A DNA stretch of 18,104 bases from Planctomycetota bacterium (GTDB taxonomy: Bacteria; Planctomycetota; Phycisphaerae; Tepidisphaerales; Tepidisphaeraceae): positions 1-18,104 of the forward strand of contig JAEZED010000157.1 of the NCBI GenBank assembly GCA_023417885.1, given 5' to 3'. This document shows, piece after piece, positions 6,533-14,132 of the stretch. The notes below the pieces were generated by a model that made no database searches, was not told where the DNA came from, and saw only the letters and a list, made by a program, of their open reading frames with translations. Made by a program: the position numbers and the translations under genes. How positions within the stretch are numbered: the first letter of the stretch is position 1; each line of letters opens with the position of its first letter.

Positions 6533-7063
6533 ATGGCCTCCGACGACGACACCGGCTCTGAACGGACGCTGGGCGAGGGAAGGTTCCTGCGGCTCGTCCG
6601 GCGCGGGAAGTGGGAGTTCGTCGAGCGCACCAATGTGAAGGGGGTCGTCGGCATCGTCGCCACGACCGACGACGGGAAACTCGTGCTCGTCGAGCAGTGG
6701 CGCGAGCCGGTCCGGAAGTGGTGCATCGAGTTGCCGGCCGGGCTCGTGGGAGACGAGGATGCTTCGGAGGAGACCGAGGCGTCCGCCGCCCGGGAGCTCG
6801 AGGAGGAGACCGGCTACCGCGCCGGGTGGATGGAGCACCTGTGCGACGGCGTCTCGTCGGCGGGGCTGAGCGGCGAGACGATCGCACTCTACCGCGCCGG
6901 CGGACTGGTGCGCATCGGGGAGGGAGGCGGAACGTCAAACGAGCAGATCCAGGTTCACACGGTGCCGTTCGCGAAGGTGCAAGGCTTCCTGGAATCACAG
7001 GTGATGGCGGGCAAGGCGGTGGACCTGAAGGCGTGGATGGCGGTATGGCTCATGTCGCGGTGA
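6533..7063 (+). CDS. NUDIX hydrolase, ADP-ribose pyrophosphatase-like
   Basis: This 176-residue cytoplasmic enzyme of the NUDIX superfamily hydrolyses nucleoside diphosphates linked to another group, using Mg2+. The NUDIX box G-x5-E-x7-REL-x-EE-x-G-Y is complete at 73-95 (G73, E79, R87, E88, E91, E92, G94). The preceding IELPAG (65-70) and VEQWREPV (53-60) are the usual lead-in of the ADP-ribose and sugar-nucleotide pyrophosphatase subgroup (NudF-like). Substrate cannot be fixed from sequence alone. No Shine-Dalgarno is at the ATG, but a -10-like hexamer lies 6 bases upstream. It is divergent from the zinc-ribbon gene. The next gene is 208 bases away with its own apparent promoter. Confidence 0.9.
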   Translation: MASDDDTGSERTLGEGRFLRLVRRGKWEFVERTNVKGVVGIVATTDDGKLVLVEQWREPVRKWCIELPAGLVGDEDASEETEASAARELEEETGYRAGWMEHLCDGVSSAGLSGETIALYRAGGLVRIGEGGGTSNEQIQVHTVPFAKVQGFLESQVMAGKAVDLKAWMAVWLMSR

Positions 7064-7258
7064 TTCGAGCAAACGCGGGCAGTTTTCCGATGAGGCACAG
7101 ACGCGGCCGGTGCCGCCGGAAGCAGCGATCGGTCCGGCGCGCCGGCAGGCGGGCGGAGGTGACGATCCCGAGGTCTTGGCGGCCGGGCAGGAGACTGGTG
7201 CGCCGCGTCGCAGGGCGTCATTTGGATCAAAATGGGTAGCAAGCAGGGGCCTTTCGAG

Positions 7259-7264
7259 TACATT
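7259..7264 (+). promoter_or_regulatory. -10-like TACATT, leaderless start for the ACT-domain gene
   Basis: TACATT ends 7 bases before ATG 7272, the same geometry as before several other genes here. No -35 or Shine-Dalgarno is evident. Confidence 0.4.
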
Positions 7265-7271
7265 CGCAGCG

Positions 7272-7748
7272 ATGGAAGGCATTGTGCCGCCAATGACTCA
7301 ACACGGCGCCGGGTTCGAGAAGGCCAGCGTCCGGCAGTTCACGGTCTTCCTCGAGAACCGCGTCGGGAAGATGGCCTTTCTGCTGCGCCGCTTCGAGGAG
7401 GCGGGGCTGCGGATCAACGCCTTCAGCGTCGAGGAGTCGACCGACATCTCGCTGCTTCGGCTGATCGCCTCGGACCCGGACCTGGCCCGCGACTGCCTGC
7501 GCGAGCACGGATTCTCCTTCAGCGAAACGGACATCCTGGCCGTCGAGGTGCCGCGCACCGACCTGCCGCTGATCAACGTCGCCCAGGCGCTGCTCTCGGC
7601 GGAGATCAACATCCACTACGCCTACCCCCTGCTGCGGGCTCATGCGGAGCCGGCGATCGCGCTCTACGTGGATGACCTGACGCTGGCGCAGCGGATCCTG
7701 ATGCGCAAGGGGTTTCGCATTCTCGGGGAGACGGATCTCCGCAAGTAG
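7272..7748 (+). CDS. tandem ACT-domain regulatory protein
   Basis: This 158-residue protein is made of two ACT domains and nothing else. Domain 1 is at about 20-92 (RQFTVFLENRVGKMAFLLRRF, with the typical loop after strand 1 that binds amino acids). Domain 2 is at about 96-157 (VAQALLSAEINIHYAYPLL). ACT domains bind small ligands, often amino acids, and regulate partner enzymes. Stand-alone tandem forms are common in planctomycetes and in acetolactate-synthase regulatory-like families, but the ligand is not predictable. I chose ATG 7272 because homology-like sequence starts shortly after it and a -10-like hexamer lies 7 bases before it. The frame is open further upstream to 7110, and ATG 7293 is an alternative. 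Confidence 0.85.
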   Translation: MEGIVPPMTQHGAGFEKASVRQFTVFLENRVGKMAFLLRRFEEAGLRINAFSVEESTDISLLRLIASDPDLARDCLREHGFSFSETDILAVEVPRTDLPLINVAQALLSAEINIHYAYPLLRAHAEPAIALYVDDLTLAQRILMRKGFRILGETDLRK

Positions 7749-7819
7749 ACTCGCTGCGCCGCCCGGGTTACCCAGATTCGCATGCAGAAGGGCACGCGCC
7801 CTCGCCGATATCAAGGGCG

Positions 7820-8836
7820 ATGCTGTACCGGCTCGCGGCGCGATCCGCCGCTCAGTCTTCGTTCGCTTCCGCCCCGCCGGATCGGCCGGCGCCGATCACA
7901 CTTGCGCTGCACGGGCATGGCGTAGAGCTCTCCCTTGGCGTGCCGCCGGTGCGGCGGGTGGTGCAGTCGATATTGCACGGACTCATCGAACCTTATCTCC
8001 CGGGTGAGCCGGAGGTTCGCGGCGCAGTTCTCCCATTTCGGGAGCAGGAGGTCGTCCGGCACCTCTCGCCCGACGCGGTGCGCGTCGAGGATGCCGATCT
8101 CCTGCTGGAGCTCTACCGCGAGCCGCGCAGCGGCGAGCGCGTCTGGCTCGTGGACGAGCGCTGGGGCATCTGCGAGATGAACCTGCTGCGCCGAACCTGG
8201 CGCAGCTGGGTGCTCGAGAACCCAAGCATCGACGCCGTCCGCCTCTTCGAGGCCGCGGTGATGTGGCCGATGGCGCAGCTCCTCCGGCCGGCAGGGCTTC
8301 ACCTGATCCCGGCCGCCGCGATCGGGAGGAACGGTCGCGGGGCGCTGGTCATTTCCCCGTTCGACGTCGGCCCGGAGATCGCGGCGCTGGGAAACTCCGG
8401 CGTTGGCGTCATCGGCCAGCGCTGGGTGGCGCTGCGGGCCGAGGATGACGGACGCGTCTCGCTGTTGAGCGTGCCGGGGCGGACGGAAGACTCCCCCGCC
8501 CCGCGGCTCCTTTCGGCCGGGCCGATGGGAGAGCCGCGCTGGATCGACCTGGCGGACGGACGCCCCTGCCATCACGCCTTCTGCGAACTCGTGCTGCTGG
8601 TGGAGCCGATGCGCCGCAGCGTCGCATCGGCCCGGGCGCTCCCAGGCATCGAGGCCCGCGAGCAGCTCAAGCAGAGCTGGCCGATCCCGCAGCTCTCGGG
8701 CGGCCAGTCCGCGACCGTTGCCACGAACCTACTTGCCGCCAGCCTCTCCCGTACCTCCGCCGTGCACCGCGTGCGCCTGAGTCGCGACGGGGATGATCTG
8801 GCGCGCCTGCTCGTCCGCCCCGCACTGGCCGCGTGA
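7820..8836 (+). CDS. HPr-kinase-like protein with a degenerate P-loop, function unknown
   Basis: This 338-residue protein has an overall layout recalling the HPr kinase/phosphorylase-like fold found in uncharacterised planctomycete and peptide-maturation loci. A variable N-terminal half has WLVDERWGICEMNLLRRTW at about 109-127. Next comes LHLIPAAAIGRNGRGALVIS (160-179), which aligns with the strand before a P-loop. Where GxSGxGKST is expected, the sequence reads PFDVGPEIAALGNSG (180-194), with no Lys-Ser/Thr. ATP binding is therefore doubtful. A following segment, GVGVIGQRWVALR, matches the region after the P-loop. The assignment rests on pattern and is tentative. It lies 71 bases after the ACT gene on the same strand and ends 12 bases from convergent lpxK. 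Confidence 0.75.
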   Translation: MLYRLAARSAAQSSFASAPPDRPAPITLALHGHGVELSLGVPPVRRVVQSILHGLIEPYLPGEPEVRGAVLPFREQEVVRHLSPDAVRVEDADLLLELYREPRSGERVWLVDERWGICEMNLLRRTWRSWVLENPSIDAVRLFEAAVMWPMAQLLRPAGLHLIPAAAIGRNGRGALVISPFDVGPEIAALGNSGVGVIGQRWVALRAEDDGRVSLLSVPGRTEDSPAPRLLSAGPMGEPRWIDLADGRPCHHAFCELVLLVEPMRRSVASARALPGIEAREQLKQSWPIPQLSGGQSATVATNLLAASLSRTSAVHRVRLSRDGDDLARLLVRPALAA

Positions 8837-8848
8837 GCCTGGGCGCGA

Positions 8849-9922
8849 TCAACCCGCTGCCGGTCCCCCGCTCTTACTCACGGCCGCGACGATTCTCGCG
8901 AGCAGTCCCGCTTCGTCTTCGGCGGAGAGGGAGACCTGCTGATCGATCACGTAGATGGCGGGCGTGGCGTCGCCCGGCCAGAGATCGCGCAGCTTCACCC
9001 AGTCCTTGCCCGTCGTGACGACGGCGGCCCCCGCGCCATCGGCGTCTGCCCGGATCCGCGCGACGTCGCCGTCGGTGTAGTGATGGTGATCCGCAAAGAC
9101 CTGCGGCTCGACCGTGCGCGTCCCGAGCGACCGCACGGTCGCGACGAACGCTTCGGGATTGCCGATAGCGCAGACGGGCATGAGCGGCGCCTCGGGCAGA
9201 GCGCTCTCCCCGCCGGCGGCGTCGCGGAGCCGGGCGGCGGTGAAGTCGGAGGTGAAAACCGGAGCGGACGTGTGCGTCGCGATCGTGCGTTGCACTTCAG
9301 CTACCTGGTCGGTGCCGGCGAGCCCGCTGCGCGTGATCAGCACCGCCGACGCACGGCGGAGGCCGGCAACCGGCTCGCGCAGCAGCCCGCGCGGCAGCAC
9401 CCGGCCGTGGCCGAAGGGACAGGTGGCGTCGATCAGCACGAGGTCGAAGTCGCGCCGGACGCGGCGATGCTGGAAGCCGTCGTCGAGCAGGAAGAGCGAG
9501 ACATCCGGGCGCCGCTCCAGCACGGCCAGCGCGCCGGCAACACGGTCAGGATTGGCCTCGACCGGCACGTCCGGCCCGAGCATCGATTCGAGCAGCCGCT
9601 GCTCGTCCCCCTTCTCACCGGGGGCTGCCTTGTAGCCCCGCATAAGCACGGCCGGGCGGTGACCTTCGCCGGCAAGCCGAGCGCACAGCCAGGCGACGAC
9701 CGGCGTCTTTCCCGTTCCACCGACAGTCAGATTGCCGACACTGATCACCGGCCGCGGGAGCTCATGCACCTGGCGCCAACCACGGTCGAATCCGGCGTTG
9801 CGCAGGCGGACGGCAACCGCATAGGCCGGCGACATCGCCGCCAGCACGCCCCGGGCGACGCTCGCCCCGGCGCCGCGACTCTTGCCGCTGACGAGGTGTC
9901 GGTAGACCTGCTCGCGGCTCAC
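8849..9922 (-). CDS. lpxK: tetraacyldisaccharide 4'-kinase (lipid A biosynthesis)
   Basis: This 357-residue inner-membrane-associated kinase adds the 4'-phosphate to the lipid A disaccharide precursor in the Raetz pathway. An N-terminal membrane-associating helix (about 20-40) precedes ISVGNLTVGGTGKTP (60-74). That segment holds the LpxK Walker A, whose GTGKT is at 69-73. Further family motifs are LMRGY (93-97), DDGFQHRR (147-154) and FADHHHYT (276-283, with the Asp-His pair). Length is normal for LpxK. The GTG start (9922-9920) overlaps the TGA of gluQRS as GTGA, so the two are translationally coupled and lpxK is second in the operon. The gene indicates a Gram-negative-type outer membrane with lipid A. 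The other lpx genes are not in this window. Confidence 0.93.
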   Translation of the reverse strand: MSREQVYRHLVSGKSRGAGASVARGVLAAMSPAYAVAVRLRNAGFDRGWRQVHELPRPVISVGNLTVGGTGKTPVVAWLCARLAGEGHRPAVLMRGYKAAPGEKGDEQRLLESMLGPDVPVEANPDRVAGALAVLERRPDVSLFLLDDGFQHRRVRRDFDLVLIDATCPFGHGRVLPRGLLREPVAGLRRASAVLITRSGLAGTDQVAEVQRTIATHTSAPVFTSDFTAARLRDAAGGESALPEAPLMPVCAIGNPEAFVATVRSLGTRTVEPQVFADHHHYTDGDVARIRADADGAGAAVVTTGKDWVKLRDLWPGDATPAIYVIDQQVSLSAEDEAGLLARIVAAVSKSGGPAAG

Positions 9923-10902
9923 GAGGCACCCCGCGCTGCCGCGAACGGCGTGGGGCGCTGGCGGGCATCGTCATAGACGACGGCTTCCCGCGGCATGTGG
10001 GTGAGGTCGAAGCGATTGAGCCATTCGTTCATGGAGGCTTCGGGCCCGGCCGGTGTCCATCCGCTCCAAAGCGCCAGTTGCCGGCGGACCTGGCCGGCAG
10101 TGACGCCTTCCTCGCGAAGCTGGCGCAGGCGCGTATCGCCGTGGCGCTTGGCGAGCTTTCTTCCGTCCGTTCCGATGATGAGCGGCAGGTGCATGTAGTG
10201 CGGCGTCTGGTTCTGGAGGCCCAACGCCTCGTGCACGAGCAACTGCCGAAAGGTGCTGGCCATCAGGTCATCACCACGGATGACATGGGTGACGCCGGCG
10301 TCGGCGTCGTCCACGACCGTCGCCAGTTGATAGGCGAACTCGCCGTCCGCTTTCTGAACTACGAAGTCGCCGAGGTCGCGCCCGCCGGCGAAGTTGGTGC
10401 GGCCGTGGAACGAGTCGTCAAAGGAGACTTCCCGCGCGGGCACATGGAAACGCATGGCCGGCTTGCGACCGGTGCTTTGGAGCGCCTCCTCCCTGGATCT
10501 GAATCGGCCGAGGCAAGTGCCTGGATATTGCACCGCGCCGTCCGGCTCGCGCCGGGCGTCAACGGTTGCGGCGCGCTCGATCTCGCTGCGTGTACAGACG
10601 CAGGGATAGACCGATCCGCGGTCCAAGAGCATCTGCAAGGCTTCACGGTGGCGCGGGGCGCGCGCCGAGGGTCTTGGCGCCTCGGCGTCCCAGTCCAGGC
10701 CAAGCCACCGGAGATCCTCGATGGCCTGGAGGTCGGCCCCTGGCTTGATGCGCGGGCCGTCGAGGTCGTCAATTCTCAGGAGGATCCGCCAGCCATTCCG
10801 GCGCGCCAGCACCCAGTTGACGAGAAATGTGCGCGCGTTGCCCAGGTGCAATGCGCCGGTCGGAGAAGGCGCCAGGCGCGTGGTTGGCTTGGGCGCGGAC
10901 AC
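9919..10902 (-). CDS. gluQ: glutamyl-Q tRNA(Asp) synthetase
   Basis: This 327-residue truncated glutamyl-tRNA synthetase paralogue activates Glu and attaches it to queuosine at position 34 of tRNA-Asp. The catalytic Rossmann domain carries APSPTGALHLGN (11-22, HIGH motif) and KLAKR (249-253, KMSKR-type). The GluQRS zinc site is visible as C101, C103, Y126 and C130. There is no C-terminal anticodon-binding domain, which distinguishes it from GltX. The start is GTG at 10902 with a TATGAT -10 hexamer 8 bases upstream and no Shine-Dalgarno, so its mRNA is near-leaderless. It is first in a two-gene operon with lpxK. A tRNA-Asp(GTC), the type of substrate it acts on, is encoded at 2326-2399. Confidence 0.93.
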   Translation of the reverse strand: MSAPKPTTRLAPSPTGALHLGNARTFLVNWVLARRNGWRILLRIDDLDGPRIKPGADLQAIEDLRWLGLDWDAEAPRPSARAPRHREALQMLLDRGSVYPCVCTRSEIERAATVDARREPDGAVQYPGTCLGRFRSREEALQSTGRKPAMRFHVPAREVSFDDSFHGRTNFAGGRDLGDFVVQKADGEFAYQLATVVDDADAGVTHVIRGDDLMASTFRQLLVHEALGLQNQTPHYMHLPLIIGTDGRKLAKRHGDTRLRQLREEGVTAGQVRRQLALWSGWTPAGPEASMNEWLNRFDLTHMPREAVVYDDARQRPTPFAAARGAS

Positions 10903-10910
10903 GTGGCGGC

Positions 10911-10916
10911 ATCATA
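10911..10916 (-). promoter_or_regulatory. -10 element TATGAT for gluQRS-lpxK
   Basis: TATGAT on the minus strand (10916-10911) ends 8 bases before the GTG start, placing the transcript start within a base or two of the coding sequence. The upstream -35 region is not recognisable. Confidence 0.5.
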
Positions 10917-10998
10917 TCCCGCCGCGTCGCGTCGCGAATGCGAGGGGAGCCACCACAATGCTGAGCCGACCCCCATTGTCGCGAAACTAGCATTCCGC

Positions 10999-11027
10999 TT
11001 GTAATGTGAAAATGTCGTGTGTATTGT
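10999..11027 (+). promoter_or_regulatory. promoter for the AT-hook/winged-helix gene
   Basis: TTGTAA (10999-11004), a 17-bp spacer, and TATTGT (11022-11027) lie in a locally A+T-rich island. The start would be near 11034, leaving a leader of about 77 nt that carries GGAGA (11100-11104) before ATG 11111. An inverted pair ACAATG/CATTGT (10959-10964 area and 10975-10980) lies just upstream. Confidence 0.5.
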
Positions 11028-11110
11028 CGTGAACGCTGCGCTTGGGGGCCGCAACGATGACGGTCACCTACGTCAGGCGACCGCGTTACGATCCTCATCG
11101 GAGACAACAC

Positions 11111-11506
11111 ATGCCACGTGGCCGACCGCGCCGAATCACCTCGATCGCCGACCTCCAGAACATGCTTTCGGATCGCCGCCGGCAGCGATCGAAGCTGCTG
11201 CAGGAAAGGAAGAAACTACAGAATCGGATCGACCAGGTCGACCGGCAGATCCAGATGCTCGACGGATCGGGCGGAGGCGCCGTCACCGCGAGCGGCCGGC
11301 GCAATGACCGCCCCCTGCCGGACGTCATCGAGGCCGTGCTCAAGAAGTCGAGCAAGCCGATGAAGGTCGGCGACATTGCCCAGGCCGTCCAGGCCGCCGG
11401 CTACCGCAGCAACAGCGCCAACTTCCGCGGCATCGTCAACCAGGCGCTGATCAAGGAGAAGAAGCGCTTCACGTCCCCGAGCCGCGGCTACTACCACGTG
11501 AAGTAA
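11111..11506 (+). CDS. AT-hook, coiled-coil and HARE-HTH-like winged-helix DNA-binding protein
   Basis: This 131-residue basic protein has three parts. Residues 2-8 (PRGRPRR) carry an AT-hook core, which binds the minor groove of A+T-rich DNA. Residues 12-51 form a charged coiled coil (DRRRQRSKLLQERKKL then NRIDQVDRQI), probably for dimerisation. After a Gly-rich linker, residues 68-131 (DVIEAVLKKSSKPMKVGDIA ... FRGIVNQALIKEKKRF ... GYYHV) resemble the HARE-HTH winged helix. A chromatin-like or nucleoid-associated regulator is a reasonable inference; the target is unknown. ATG 11111 follows GGAGA (11100-11104). The longer frame from TTG 11042 lacks support. It is divergent from gluQRS and ends in a strong terminator, so it is monocistronic. 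Confidence 0.85.
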   Translation: MPRGRPRRITSIADLQNMLSDRRRQRSKLLQERKKLQNRIDQVDRQIQMLDGSGGGAVTASGRRNDRPLPDVIEAVLKKSSKPMKVGDIAQAVQAAGYRSNSANFRGIVNQALIKEKKRFTSPSRGYYHVK

Positions 11507-11539
11507 GCCTCACGCTCACATCCCGCATTCTCGCCGAAG

Positions 11540-11580
11540 CCGCCGGAGCCGAGTTCGCTCGCCTCCGGCGGTTCGTCTTT
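11540..11580 (+). terminator. rho-independent terminator of the AT-hook gene
   Basis: A 9-bp outer stem (11540-11548 with 11563-11571) and a 4-bp inner stem (CGAG/CTCG) around a TTCG tetraloop are separated by one C-C mismatch. TTCGTCTTT follows. Confidence 0.8.
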
Positions 11581-11613
11581 GCGCCTTGTGCTCCCCTCCG
11601 TGCGCCGCCCCTC

Positions 11614-11619
11614 TACGAT
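11614..11619 (+). promoter_or_regulatory. -10-like TACGAT, leaderless start for trpE
   Basis: TACGAT ends 6 bases before the GTG start at 11626, and no Shine-Dalgarno is present. A TTGTGC at 11586-11591 is too far (22 bp) to be a good -35. No leader peptide or attenuator is possible with so short a leader. Confidence 0.4.
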
Positions 11620-11625
11620 GCCAAC

Positions 11626-13143
11626 GTGGCGCGCCATTACCCGAACCGTGAGTCGTTTGTCGGTGCCTTCCGAGGCGAGGCCAGGGGACGCGTGCCCGTC
11701 TACCGCCGACTCCTCGGCGACCGACTCACGCCAGTCTCCGCCTACCACCTCCTCACGCGCGGCGATACCGCCGAACATGCCTTTCTGCTCGAAAGCGTTG
11801 TCGGGGGAGAGCATGTCGGCCGCTACAGCTTTCTCGGGGTCGATCCCGTCACCGTCTACACCGCCCGCCGCGGCGCCGTCACGCTCACTCATGCCGGCCG
11901 CACGGTGCAGGCGCAGTCCGCCGACCCCCTCGCGGACCTGCGCGACCTGCTCGGCGACATCCCGTATCACCGGGACCCCGCGCTGCCCGGCTTCACAGGC
12001 GGACTGGTCGGCTACGCCGCCTATGACCTCGTCCGCTACTACGAGCCCGGAAAGCTGGGAGGGCTCGACGGCGGACCGCCGGACGACCGCGGCCTGCCGG
12101 ATGCGCTCTTCGGGCTCTACGACGCCAGCGTCGTCTTCGACCACGTGGACAAGACCATCCGCGTCGTCTCCCATGCCACCTGGCTGGCCGGCGAGTCGCC
12201 CCACGAGGCCTACGACAACGCCCGCCGCCGGGTGGACGAGCTGGTCGAGCGCCTCAGCCAGCCTGTGACGCTGGCCGACGGCGAGATCGACACCAGCGGC
12301 GTGCCGGAGCGGGCGTTCGAGGCGAATCTCTCGCGATCCGAATACGAGTCCGCGGTGGAGCGGGGCATCGAGTACATCCGCGCCGGCGACATCTTCCAGT
12401 TCGTGCCGTCGCTGCGCCTGCGCGTGCGCTCGGAGGCGAGGCCGCTGGATGTCTACCGCGCGCTGCGCGTGATCAACCCGTCCCCGTTCATGGTCTACCT
12501 GCGGACGCCCGGCTGCACGCTGATCGGCAACAGCCCGGAGATCCTCTGCCGCGTCCGCGAGCGCAACGTCGTCACGCGCCCGCTCGCCGGCACGCGCCCT
12601 CGCGGCGGCACGCAGGAAGAGGACGCAGCGCTCGCCGCCGAGCTCCTGGCGGATCCGAAGGAGCGCGCCGAGCACGTGATGCTCGTCGACCTGCACCGCA
12701 ACGACATCGGGCGCGTGGCCAGTGTCGGGAGCGTGCACATCGCTGACCTGATGAGCGTGGAGCGTTACAGCCACGTAATGCACATCGTGACCAACGTGGA
12801 GGGACGGCTCGCGGAGGGGAAGGACGCCGTGGATGCCCTGCGCGTCAGCCTCCCCGTGGGAACGGTGAGCGGTGCTCCGAAGGTGCGTGCCATGCAGATC
12901 ATCGACGAGGTCGAGCCCACCCGCCGCGGCCCCTACGGCGGGGCCGTAGGCCACATCGACTTCAGCGGCGACATGGACACCTGCATCGCGCTGCGCACAA
13001 TTGTCTGGCAGAACGGGACATATGACGTTCAGGCCGGGGCCGGGGTGGTAGCCGACAGCGTTCCGGCCCGCGAGTACGACGAGTGCATGAACAAGGCACG
13101 GGCGATGGTGCAGGCCGTCCAGATTGCCGAAACCGGCCTATAA
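11626..13143 (+). CDS. trpE: anthranilate synthase component I
   Basis: This 505-residue enzyme converts chorismate to anthranilate with ammonia from TrpG, the first step of tryptophan synthesis. The N-terminal regulatory part contains LLES (54-57), the signature of the tryptophan feedback site, and GRYSFLG, which favour TrpE over PabB. The chorismate-binding catalytic half shows AGDIFQFVPS, GNSPEILCR, PLAGTRPRGG, EHVMLVDLHRNDIGRV, PVGTVSGAPKVRAM and the final Gly-rich AGAGVVADS. The motif VDLGRND reads VDLHRND here, a tolerated position. Length is normal. The start is GTG 11626, with a -10-like hexamer 6 bases upstream. No trpG or other trp gene adjoins it, so the pathway is dispersed. An aminodeoxychorismate synthase role is less likely but cannot be excluded from sequence. 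Confidence 0.92.
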   Translation: MARHYPNRESFVGAFRGEARGRVPVYRRLLGDRLTPVSAYHLLTRGDTAEHAFLLESVVGGEHVGRYSFLGVDPVTVYTARRGAVTLTHAGRTVQAQSADPLADLRDLLGDIPYHRDPALPGFTGGLVGYAAYDLVRYYEPGKLGGLDGGPPDDRGLPDALFGLYDASVVFDHVDKTIRVVSHATWLAGESPHEAYDNARRRVDELVERLSQPVTLADGEIDTSGVPERAFEANLSRSEYESAVERGIEYIRAGDIFQFVPSLRLRVRSEARPLDVYRALRVINPSPFMVYLRTPGCTLIGNSPEILCRVRERNVVTRPLAGTRPRGGTQEEDAALAAELLADPKERAEHVMLVDLHRNDIGRVASVGSVHIADLMSVERYSHVMHIVTNVEGRLAEGKDAVDALRVSLPVGTVSGAPKVRAMQIIDEVEPTRRGPYGGAVGHIDFSGDMDTCIALRTIVWQNGTYDVQAGAGVVADSVPAREYDECMNKARAMVQAVQIAETGL

Positions 13144-13169
13144 GCCCCGTCGCCGGCGGCCGGGGGCGT

Positions 13170-13198
13170 TTGGCATGGCGCGGCGTTTGTGTCATGCT
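13170..13198 (+). promoter_or_regulatory. promoter for the nitrilase gene, leaderless
   Basis: TTGGCA (13170-13175), a 17-bp spacer, and CATGCT (13193-13198) end 7 bases before ATG 13206. The consensus-like -35 with ideal spacing makes this the best supported of the leaderless promoters in the window. Confidence 0.5.
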
Positions 13199-13205
13199 TC
13201 CCACT

Positions 13206-14015
13206 ATGCGGGTTTATTGCGTACAGCCGGACCTGGCCTGGCACGACCACGATGCCAATCGCCAGCGCGTGGGGCGGATGATCCGTGACGCGGCGCCGGA
13301 GCCGGGTTCCCTCGTCGTCCTTCCCGAAACCTTTGCCAGCGGCTTCTCCAACGACGTCGCAGCCGCCACCGACTCCCCCGCGGATGAGACGGCCGCCTGG
13401 TGCGCCGCCCTTGCCCACGAGCTGGAGTGCACCGTGGTCGCCGGCCTGGTCACAACGGCGGACGACGGGCGCGGGCGCAACCAGGCCATCGTCTGCGGTC
13501 CGGACGGCGAACTGGGGCGATACACCAAGATCCACCCCTTCAAGTTGGGCGGCGAGGCCGAGCAGTACGCCCCCGGTGAGCAGGTGCGCGTCATCGACAT
13601 CGAGACCAACGCCGGACCCGTTCGCCTGGCCCCACTGGTCTGCTACGACCTTCGCTTCCCCGAAACCTTCCGGCAGGCCGCCCTCCAGCACGTGGACGTC
13701 TTCGCCGTCATCGCCAACTGGCCTGCCAAGCGCGAGCATCACTGGCACGCGCTGCTGCGAGCCCGGGCGATCGAAAACCAGGCGTTCGTCGTCGGCGTCA
13801 ACCGCACCGGCAGCGACCCCAATGTGATCTACAGCGGCGGGACCAGCGTCTACGACTATGACGGCGCTCCCCTGCTGACGATGAACGAACTCCCCGCGGT
13901 CGCCGCGACGACGCTCGATCTCGCTGCCCTGCGCGAGTTCCGCAGGAAGCTTCCTTTCCTGGCTGACTTCCTCGAGCAGCAGGCGGACGCGGTTCAGCCG
14001 CTCAGCCTTTTGTAG
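13206..14015 (+). CDS. nitrilase-superfamily C-N hydrolase, omega-amidase (YafV/Nit2-like)
   Basis: This 269-residue cytoplasmic hydrolase has the Glu-Lys-Cys triad visible at E41 (LPETFASGF), K108 (YTKIHPF) and C146 (VCYDLRFPE). The segments NWPAKREHHWHALLRARAIE and NQAFVVGVNRTGSD (about 171-204) and YSGGTSVYD are characteristic of the omega-amidase branch. That branch hydrolyses alpha-ketoglutaramate or ketosuccinamate left by glutamine transaminases. Substrate is inferred from the subfamily. ATG 13206 is preferred: the conserved first strand (MRVYCVQPDLAW) begins there, and a leaderless-type promoter sits just upstream. The frame is open back to 13083, where it overlaps trpE. It follows trpE by 62 bases and may supply a salvage step unrelated to tryptophan. 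Confidence 0.9.
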   Translation: MRVYCVQPDLAWHDHDANRQRVGRMIRDAAPEPGSLVVLPETFASGFSNDVAAATDSPADETAAWCAALAHELECTVVAGLVTTADDGRGRNQAIVCGPDGELGRYTKIHPFKLGGEAEQYAPGEQVRVIDIETNAGPVRLAPLVCYDLRFPETFRQAALQHVDVFAVIANWPAKREHHWHALLRARAIENQAFVVGVNRTGSDPNVIYSGGTSVYDYDGAPLLTMNELPAVAATTLDLAALREFRRKLPFLADFLEQQADAVQPLSLL

Positions 14016-14119
14016 CGGGTCCGGCTCCCAGGCGGCACAGGCATCCGAATCCGCCCGCCATAGTCCCAATGCCTCCGCCCGTGAAGATGCCCTGTCGGGT
14101 GCTTGGGGCGGTTTGCCGC

Positions 14120-14125
14120 TAGACT
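14120..14125 (+). promoter_or_regulatory. -10-like TAGACT, leaderless start for the first GTPase gene
   Basis: TAGACT ends 7 bases before ATG 14133. No -35 match at normal spacing and no Shine-Dalgarno is seen. Confidence 0.4.
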
Positions 14126-14132
14126 TACGCCG

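Noticed and set aside
7786..7800. Small hairpin AGGGC-ACGC-GCCCT before the HPrK-like gene
   Set aside because: Only 5 bp with no T tract; expected often by chance at this base composition.
11507..11625. Possible trp attenuator or leader peptide before trpE
   Set aside because: The hairpin at 11540-11580 is a simple terminator of the upstream gene, and there is no Trp-rich small ORF or alternative pairing.
11491..12954. Leftward ORF of 487 codons opposite trpE
   Set aside because: Antisense to a complete, motif-rich TrpE; composition is that of a frame shadow.
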